NCBI RefSeq assembly: GCF_032116555.1
Contig: NZ_CP134951.1
Coordinates: 124,001-188,000 of the forward strand
DNA: 64,000 nt
Direction: 5' to 3'
Source of the DNA: Halobaculum sp. XH14
GTDB taxonomy: Archaea > Halobacteriota > Halobacteria > Halobacteriales > Haloferacaceae
Shown: in pieces, positions 58,704 to 64,000 of the stretch
Numbering within the stretch: position 1 is the first letter of the stretch
Layout of the letters: each line of letters starts with the position of its first letter
Position numbers and translations under genes: made by a program
The notes under the pieces: model-generated
Told to the model about the DNA's origin: nothing
What the model saw: the letters and a program-made list of their open reading frames with translations, nothing else
Database searches by the model: none

Positions 58704-58949
58704 GGCTCCAGTTCGGCGTCGACCGACAAAAACTGCCGGGCGGGCCGGCCGCCTCGGCGACGAGCCTCGGACCTCAGGCGACGCGATTCGGCGGCTTCGC
58801 GGGCCACGCGTGCCGACGATGGCACACGACCCGGCGGAACTACCGGCAATAGTTACAGACTGTTCGCCGTGGACGGAACCGTAAACCGTATTACCGGCCC
58901 AACGAGAGGTTCGCGCCAACCCGAGTGAACGACCGTGTTAGATGTCACA

Positions 58950-59636
58950 ATGGACGTGGAGCAGTACGACTGCCCGTTCATCGACGCCACGGAGGAGCAC
59001 GGGGTGGCGTTCTCCGCGGTCCACTGGGAATTCGACACGGCGACCGAGTCGCTCGAGACCCGGATGGTCGTCGAGGGCGAGGACCGGCACGAGCTCGCGT
59101 CGGGGCTCACCGAACTCCGGGACCACGAGACGCTGGGCGACTACTCGCTGCTCTCGAAGGCCGACGGCGTCGCCCACATTCGCACGATCATCGACCAGAC
59201 GGCGGCGATGGAGACGATCCGCGAGGGCGGCGGCTACATCACCGGCCCGTTCTACATCGCCGACGGGAGCGAGATGTGGCACGTCGGCTTCGACGACCGC
59301 GGCGAGGCCGACGGGACGCTCTCGCGGCTCGACCGCGACAACGAGTACGAGATCGTCGAGCGGCGCGAGCCCGACATGCCCGAACTCCAGGGGTTCGTCC
59401 AGAACGTGGGGGCGGCGATGACGCTCATCGAGGGCTGTCAGGACCTCTCGCCGGTCGAGCGCGAGACGCTGGAGACGGCGGCCTCCGAGGGCTACTTCGA
59501 GAGCCCGCGCTCGGCGACGCTGGGGACGCTCGCGGAGCGGTTCGACGTCTCGAAGCCCGCGGTGTCGAAGAATCTCCGGCGAGGCCAGCGGAAGATGCTC
59601 GAACGCGTCGTCGAGGCGATGGGCGAACTGGAGTAG
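58950..59636 (+). CDS. Bacterio-opsin-activator family HTH regulator, divergent partner
   Basis: 228 residues from the ATG at 58950; a GTG at 58935 would add five residues. MDVEQYDCPFIDATEEHGVAFSAVHWEFD starts a variant sensory domain with Cys and His, possibly a metal or redox site. The C-terminal HTH reads LSPVERETLETAASEGYFESPRSATLGTLAERFDVSKPAVSKNLRRGQRK. Direct repeats ACCGTAAACCGTA about 60 bases upstream may be binding sites. Target genes are unknown; the acyl-CoA and liv-type genes on either side are candidates. Confidence 0.85.
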   Translation: MDVEQYDCPFIDATEEHGVAFSAVHWEFDTATESLETRMVVEGEDRHELASGLTELRDHETLGDYSLLSKADGVAHIRTIIDQTAAMETIREGGGYITGPFYIADGSEMWHVGFDDRGEADGTLSRLDRDNEYEIVERREPDMPELQGFVQNVGAAMTLIEGCQDLSPVERETLETAASEGYFESPRSATLGTLAERFDVSKPAVSKNLRRGQRKMLERVVEAMGELE

Positions 59637-59682
59637 CCGGTCGTCCCCCTGGTCTCACGGCTCCCCCGGCCCCGCCGCGTCG

Positions 59683-60117
59683 TCACCGCGGCTCCTCCGC
59701 CAGTTCGATGCCGTCCCGGTACTCCTCGAACGCGTGGTCGAGCTCCCGCTTGATCGCGTCCCGTTCGGCCTCCGACAGCTCCCGGCCCTCCTCGGCGGCC
59801 AGGATTCCGCGCGCGAGCAGCTCGTTGCTCATCCGCATCGACGGCCCGGCGAAGTTCGTCGAGAGGTCCTGCCGGTCGCGTGCCATTTGGTTCCAGACGC
59901 CGCCCTCGGTGTAGAGGTAGGTGAACGCCAGCGTCCCGGCGCCAATGACGCCGATGAGCGGCCAGGCGTACTCGCCGTGCCCGTACTGCCGAAGCGTCAG
60001 CGTGGCCGTCGAGATCCCTGTCAGCCCGAGCATCGCCAGCCGAATCATCCCCGACACGCCGTCCACCCTCGCCAGCCAGCGGGCGGCGAGCCGGACCCAC
60101 CATCTGTTCGCTGTCAT
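59683..60117 (-). CDS. Two-helix membrane protein
   Basis: 144 residues from the ATG at 60117. Hydrophobic segments at about 22-42 and 52-70 (YAWPLIGVIGAGTLAFTYLYTEGGVW) are followed by a cytoplasmic helical tail with two amphipathic stretches (LLARGILAAEEGRELSEAERDAIKRELDHAFEEY). No family is recognised. Its promoter is in the region shared with the liv-type operon. Confidence 0.65.
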   Translation of the reverse strand: MTANRWWVRLAARWLARVDGVSGMIRLAMLGLTGISTATLTLRQYGHGEYAWPLIGVIGAGTLAFTYLYTEGGVWNQMARDRQDLSTNFAGPSMRMSNELLARGILAAEEGRELSEAERDAIKRELDHAFEEYRDGIELAEEPR

Positions 60118-60256
60118 GCGTTCACCGGAGAGAGTTCGCCGCTCGGATAAAAAGGCGCGGGCGACGGGTCGGGGGGCCGACATCGATCTCCCGTGACGGG
60201 GACCGCGATCTCCGACGCCGGGCGGACTCGCCGCCGGAGGGCCGAATCCGGCCGTG

Positions 60257-60269
60257 TTCACATGTTAAC
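60257..60269. promoter_or_regulatory. Operator candidate TTCACATGTTAAC (copy 2, inverted)
   Basis: The reverse complement of these 13 bases is identical to 54425-54437. With the preceding G it is GTTCACATGTTAAC, a 14-base near-palindrome (12 of 14 positions symmetrical). It lies 40-52 bases before the ATG of the binding-protein gene, just upstream of its TATA region (GTATTTG at about 60276-60282). Confidence 0.55.
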
Positions 60270-60308
60270 CCGGCAGTATTTGGGGTATCCTTTTATAGAA
60301 CACTCCGT

Positions 60309-61733
60309 ATGAGCCAGCGTATCACACGGCGCCGGGCCATCGCGGCGATCGGCGCGGCGGGCGTCACCGGCCTCGCGGGCTGTTCCGGGGGCGGGGACGG
60401 GACCGACACGCCGACCGACGCCAGTGGCGGGAACGACACGGGGACGACGCAGAACGGGACAACAATGGGAGATTCAGGCGGCGCGTCCGGGTCGGTGAAG
60501 ATCGGGGTTCTCCAGCCGATTTCGGGGGATCTCCAGTACTACGGCCAGCAGTCGGTGTGGGGCTTCTCGTCGGGGCTCGCCTACAAGGCGGGTACGGAGC
60601 CGCAGGTCGCCGCCGAGTCCGGGAGCCAGACGGTCACCGTCGGCGACGTCGACTACGAACTGCTCGTCCGCGACAGCGGCTTCTCGGCCGACCAGGCCCA
60701 GTCGCTCGCGACGAACCTCGTCACCGACGAGGAGGTCGACATGCTGTTCGGCTGTGCCTCCTCGGGGGCGGCGACGCGGGTGAGCGAGCAGGTCGCCCAG
60801 CAGGCCGACGTCCCGTACATGATGGGCCCGGCGGCCTCCGCGGCCGCGACCGCCGAGCAGTCGAGCTGTGGCGACATGATCTTCCGCGCCTCCGAGAACA
60901 CGGCGATGGACGCCCGCTCGGGCGGGAAGTACGTCGCCCAGGAGTCGGACGTCTCGACGGTGTACCTGTTCGGCGCGGACTACTCGTTCGGCCGCGCGGT
61001 CGTGAACAACTACGAGGACGTGCTCACCGAGGAGGGCGTCGAGATCGTCGGCAAGCGCTTCGTCCCGCAGGGGTACAGCGAGTGGGAGGGCCTGCTCGAC
61101 AACGCCGCCGAGGCGGGCGCCGAGGGCATCGTCACCGGGTTCACGGTCGCCACGCTCCCCAACCTGTTCACGACGTTCCTCAACGGCGACTACGAGTTCC
61201 GCGCGTTCGGCGGCATCGCCACCGAGATCACCAACGCGGTCATCGGCGGTCTGCTCCAGAACTCGCTCGGCGAGCCGCTCACCCAGGAGAAGCTCGACGG
61301 GCTCGGCATGGGGCCGTTCACGACGCGCTACCACTGGAACCAGTACGACAACGAGATCAACACGACGTTCGTCGAGGGGTACACGAACGCGTACGGCAAA
61401 GTGCCGGACCTGTTCAGTTCGGGCACGTTCGCGGCCGCCTCGGCCATCGTGCAGGCCGTCGAGGCGGGCGGCTCCACCGAGGGGGCCGACATCGCCGCGG
61501 AGCTCACCGGCATGACGATCGCCGAGACGCCGAAGGGGACGGACGCCTACACGTTCCAGGAGTACAACGGGCAGGCCCGCTCGGAGATGACCGTCGCCAA
61601 CCTCGTCCCGACCGCCGACGAGTGGAGCGAGTCGTGGGGGTCGGCCGTCCAGCCCGGCGAGCCGACCGCGCGCATCCCCGCCGACCAGACGACCATCCCG
61701 GCCGACGCGGACGGGATGAACTGCTCGCTGTAG
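60309..61733 (+). CDS. livK: Liv/urea-type ABC substrate-binding lipoprotein
   Basis: 474 residues. TRRRAIAAIGAAG and lipobox LAGC near residue 25 give a Tat-exported lipoprotein, with an acidic Thr/Gly linker to residue 60. The periplasmic-binding fold follows: VKIGVLQPISGDLQYYGQQSVWG, SGAATRVSEQVAQQADVPYMMGPA and YLFGADYSFGRAVVNNYEDVL are type I (LivK/UrtA/AmiC-like) blocks. Branched-chain amino acids, urea, amides or aromatic acids are bound by relatives; the link to acyl-CoA genes favours an acid. First gene of the operon. Confidence 0.88.
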   Translation: MSQRITRRRAIAAIGAAGVTGLAGCSGGGDGTDTPTDASGGNDTGTTQNGTTMGDSGGASGSVKIGVLQPISGDLQYYGQQSVWGFSSGLAYKAGTEPQVAAESGSQTVTVGDVDYELLVRDSGFSADQAQSLATNLVTDEEVDMLFGCASSGAATRVSEQVAQQADVPYMMGPAASAAATAEQSSCGDMIFRASENTAMDARSGGKYVAQESDVSTVYLFGADYSFGRAVVNNYEDVLTEEGVEIVGKRFVPQGYSEWEGLLDNAAEAGAEGIVTGFTVATLPNLFTTFLNGDYEFRAFGGIATEITNAVIGGLLQNSLGEPLTQEKLDGLGMGPFTTRYHWNQYDNEINTTFVEGYTNAYGKVPDLFSSGTFAAASAIVQAVEAGGSTEGADIAAELTGMTIAETPKGTDAYTFQEYNGQARSEMTVANLVPTADEWSESWGSAVQPGEPTARIPADQTTIPADADGMNCSL

Positions 61734-62600
61734 ATGCTGCGGACCCGAGGGCTCACCAGACGGTTCGGCGGTCTCACGGCCGTCGACGACGTGGGCCTGG
61801 CGCTCGGGGAGGACGAACTCTGTTCGCTCATCGGTCCCAACGGGGCCGGCAAGACCACCTTCTTCAACCTCCTCACGGGGGCGCTCGACCCCTCGGAGGG
61901 AACCGTCGAGCTCCGGACCGGCCGGGCCGGCGGGAACGCTGAATCCGACGACGCCGGCGTCGACGCGGACGGCTGGCGCGACGTCACCGGCGCGTCCCCC
62001 CACGAGGTGGCCTCCATGGGCGTCCACCGGTCCTACCAGATCACGAACGTCTTCCCCGCGAGCACCGTGCTAGAGAACGTCCGCGTCGCCGCGCAGGCGG
62101 CCGGCCCCGACGCCGCGAACTTCTGGCGCAACGCCGGCCAGCTGGACAGGTATCTCGACGAGGCGTACGCCGTCCTCGACCGCGTCGGCCTCGCCGACCG
62201 CGCCGAGGAGCCGGCGAGCGCGCTCTCCCACGGCGCGAAACGGCAACTGGAGGTCGGCATCGCGCTCGCGGGCGACCCGGACGTCCTGCTGCTCGACGAG
62301 CCGAACGCCGGGGTCTCCTCCGAGAGCGTCGACCGCGTCGTCGACCTCATCGAGGACGTCGCGGCCGACCACGCCGTGCTGCTGGTCGAGCACAACATGG
62401 ACATCGTGATGGAGGTCTCCGACCGCGTGGTCGTGCTCAACCAGGGCGCGGTCATCGCTGACGACGAGCCGGCGGCGGTCCGCGAGGACCCGGCGGTCCA
62501 GGAGGCGTATCTGGGCGGCTACGAGCCCGGCACCGCCGGCAGCGACGCCGACGGTGAGGCCGACGAATCGGGGGCCGCGACGGGAGGTGAGGCCGCGTGA
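61734..62600 (+). CDS. livG: Liv-type ABC ATPase, LivG-like
   Basis: 288 residues; the ATG follows the binding-protein stop with no gap. Walker A GPNGAGKTT (about 36-44), signature LSHGAKRQLEVGIAL, Walker B LLLDEPNAGV, switch LVEHNMDIVMEVSDRV. An acidic insertion (about 62-85) lies between Walker A and the Q-loop (HRSYQITNVFP). The C-terminus is Gly/Asp/Glu-rich low complexity. GTGA overlap with the next gene. Confidence 0.9.
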   Translation: MLRTRGLTRRFGGLTAVDDVGLALGEDELCSLIGPNGAGKTTFFNLLTGALDPSEGTVELRTGRAGGNAESDDAGVDADGWRDVTGASPHEVASMGVHRSYQITNVFPASTVLENVRVAAQAAGPDAANFWRNAGQLDRYLDEAYAVLDRVGLADRAEEPASALSHGAKRQLEVGIALAGDPDVLLLDEPNAGVSSESVDRVVDLIEDVAADHAVLLVEHNMDIVMEVSDRVVVLNQGAVIADDEPAAVREDPAVQEAYLGGYEPGTAGSDADGEADESGAATGGEAA

Positions 62601-63331
62601 GTTCGGACGCCGACGCTCCGACTCGGGGCGGCACACCGCTGCTCGAACTCGAAGGCGTCCGGACGTACTACGGCGAGAGCCACGTGCTCGAGGGCGTCGA
62701 CCTGGAGGTCCGCGAGGGCGAGGTCGTCGCGCTGATGGGCCGGAACGGCGTCGGCAAGACGACGACGCTCCGCTCGGTGCTCCAGCTCACCCCGCCGCGC
62801 GAGGGCTCGGTGCGCCTGCGCGGCGAGGAACTCGTCGGGCGCGGCACCCACGAGGTCGCCGACCGCGGCGTCGGCTGGATCCCGGAGGACCGCCGGATGT
62901 TCGCCCAGCTCACCGTCGAGGAGAACGTCCGCGTCGCGGTGCCCGACGGCGACGCGACCGACGAGGGGCTGGAACTCGCCTTCAAGACGTTCCCCGACCT
63001 CGCGGAGCGCCGCGAGGCGAAGGCGGGCGACCTCTCGGGCGGGCAACAGCAGATGCTCGCCATCGCCCGGGGGCTCGTCGGCGGGAACGACCTGCTGCTC
63101 GTCGACGAGCCGAGCGAGGGACTGGCCCCGCAGATCGTCGAGGCCGTCGCCGACGCGCTCGCCGACGCCGCCAGCGACACGACGATGCTGCTGGTCGAAC
63201 AGAACCTCCCGCTCGCGCTCGACGTCGCCGACCGCTTCTACGTGCTCGATCACGGCACGGTCGTCGACGAGGGCGACACGGCGGCGGTCGACGCCGACTC
63301 CGACCGGCTCAGGAGGTACCTCTCGGCATGA
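62597..63331 (+). CDS. livF: Liv-type ABC ATPase, LivF-like
   Basis: 244 residues from a GTG overlapping the LivG stop. VRTYYGESHVLEGVDLEVREGEVVALMGRNGVGKTTTLRS holds Walker A, then SGGQQQMLAIARGLVG (signature), LLLVDEPSEGLAPQIVE (Walker B) and VEQNLPLALDVADRFYVLDHG. The LivF-specific Gln-Asn switch replaces His. Pairs with LivG under the two permeases. Confidence 0.92.
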   Translation: MSSDADAPTRGGTPLLELEGVRTYYGESHVLEGVDLEVREGEVVALMGRNGVGKTTTLRSVLQLTPPREGSVRLRGEELVGRGTHEVADRGVGWIPEDRRMFAQLTVEENVRVAVPDGDATDEGLELAFKTFPDLAERREAKAGDLSGGQQQMLAIARGLVGGNDLLLVDEPSEGLAPQIVEAVADALADAASDTTMLLVEQNLPLALDVADRFYVLDHGTVVDEGDTAAVDADSDRLRRYLSA

Positions 63332-64000
63332 GCCCCGCGGCTTCCTCCCTCGCCGCCGTCGTCTCGGCTGGAAGCTCCCTCGCCGTGACGCTGTCGGCGG
63401 TCGACTCGGTGACGGTCGCGCCGCTGGTCGTCGACGCCATCGTCGAGTTCCTCTCGCCGAGGACGCTCGCGGAGGTGTTCCTCCGGGGGCTCGCGGAGGC
63501 CGGCCTGTACGTCATGATCGCGGCCGGCCTGACGCTCGTGTTCGGGCTGATGGGCGTGCTCAACTTCGCGCACGGCTCGCTGACGATGATCGGCGCGTAC
63601 CTGGGCAGCCTCGCGCTCGTCGCCACCGTCGGGGGGTCGAGCGGCGCGGCGTTCCGGCTCCTCATGTTCGGCGTCGCGGTCGTCGTCGCCTTCGGCGCGC
63701 TCGCCGCGCTCGGCGGCGCGCTGGAGGTCGGGCTCATCAGGCCCATTTACGACCGGCCGCCGCTGTACCAGATCCTGCTCACGTTCGGCGTGACGCTGAT
63801 GCTCGACGAGATCGCGCGCATCCTCGTGCTGTTCTACGGGCTCCAGCCCACGACCGTCTGGCAGGACGTGCTCGGCACGAAGCCGGCGTTCCTCTCGGAG
63901 ACGTACGGCGGCCTGATCGGCGGGCTGGAGCTGTTCCAGCTCCTCTTCGGCCTGCTCACCGTCGTCGGCGTCCACCTGTTCCTCACGCGGACGCGCTACG
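63328..64000 (+). CDS. livH: Liv-type ABC permease, LivH-like, cut by the window end
   Basis: The ATG at 63328 overlaps the LivF stop (ATGA), and 224 residues are visible before the window ends; the family has about 290-310. The LivH signature GLYVMIAAGLTLVFGLMGVLNFAHGSLTMIGAYLG is clear, followed by IRPIYDRPPLYQILLTFGVTLMLDEIARILV. The N-terminal 40 residues are longer than in most homologs. LivM should follow outside the window. Confidence 0.88.
   Translation, partial: MSPAASSLAAVVSAGSSLAVTLSAVDSVTVAPLVVDAIVEFLSPRTLAEVFLRGLAEAGLYVMIAAGLTLVFGLMGVLNFAHGSLTMIGAYLGSLALVATVGGSSGAAFRLLMFGVAVVVAFGALAALGGALEVGLIRPIYDRPPLYQILLTFGVTLMLDEIARILVLFYGLQPTTVWQDVLGTKPAFLSETYGGLIGGLELFQLLFGLLTVVGVHLFLTRTRY

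Noticed and set aside
60291-60298. TTTTATAG as TATA box of the liv-type operon
   Set aside because: It is only 11-18 bases from the ATG, which would put transcription start inside the signal-peptide codons. GTATTTG further upstream fits better.

Overview
The window is strongly GC-rich archaeal DNA from a haloarchaeon (class Halobacteria). The evidence is: acidic proteins throughout; many twin-arginine plus lipobox signal peptides; leaderless promoters with an AT-rich box 25-32 bases before the start codon; bacterio-opsin-activator-type HTH regulators; haloarchaeal families such as DUF7344, DUF5789, CHY zinc finger and dodecin; and trehalose synthesis genes. No rRNA, tRNA, CRISPR array, transposase or phage gene was recognised. 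Genes are dense and mostly in short operons. The window cuts the first gene (an AI-2E-type permease) and the last gene (a LivH-type permease).

Layout. 0-5 kb: a Tat-exported copper-domain/sugar-dehydrogenase fusion next to a halocyanin-like lipoprotein that carries the same copper domain. 5-10 kb: a PAS/GAF/HTH regulator and the otsA-otsB trehalose operon. 10-20 kb: two zinc-ribbon proteins (one an acetyltransferase), an endonuclease/phosphatase-family gene behind a 34-codon leader, a TagF-like plus LicC-like envelope pair, a dodecin, and a CBS protein with a Gln/Gly-rich tail. 20-25 kb: two winged-helix plus three-helix membrane protein pairs around a lipoprotein, and a Dyp-peroxidase-like Tat protein. 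25-30 kb: a DUF234 ATPase and a four-gene ABC-2/TetR operon. 30-36 kb: a rhodanese lipoprotein and a P19-like iron protein with near-identical promoters and leaders, a transporter that seems to have lost a membrane helix, and a Zn/Cd-type P-ATPase. 36-42 kb: CaiB CoA-transferase, cupin, CHY zinc finger, NikR and acetyltransferase genes. 42-48 kb: Mn/Fe superoxide dismutase and a peptide/nickel-type ABC operon without a binding protein. 48-53 kb: a thioredoxin-reductase-like flavoprotein behind an iron-regulator box, a drug-type ABC-2 pair and an EamA transporter. 53-54 kb: a gene-free inverted repeat of about 500 bp. 54-64 kb: MaoC hydratase, alpha/beta hydrolase, acyl-CoA ligase, several small regulators and the start of a liv-type ABC operon.

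How they may work together. A 13-base palindromic sequence lies in the promoter of the hydrolase/acyl-CoA-ligase genes and again, inverted, in the promoter of the liv-type operon. This suggests that uptake and CoA activation of an organic acid are co-regulated. Metal handling recurs: P-ATPase, NikR, CHY finger, P19-like iron protein, superoxide dismutase and a DtxR/Idr-like box. Several ABC operons have dyad operators over their promoters, and one carries its own TetR gene.
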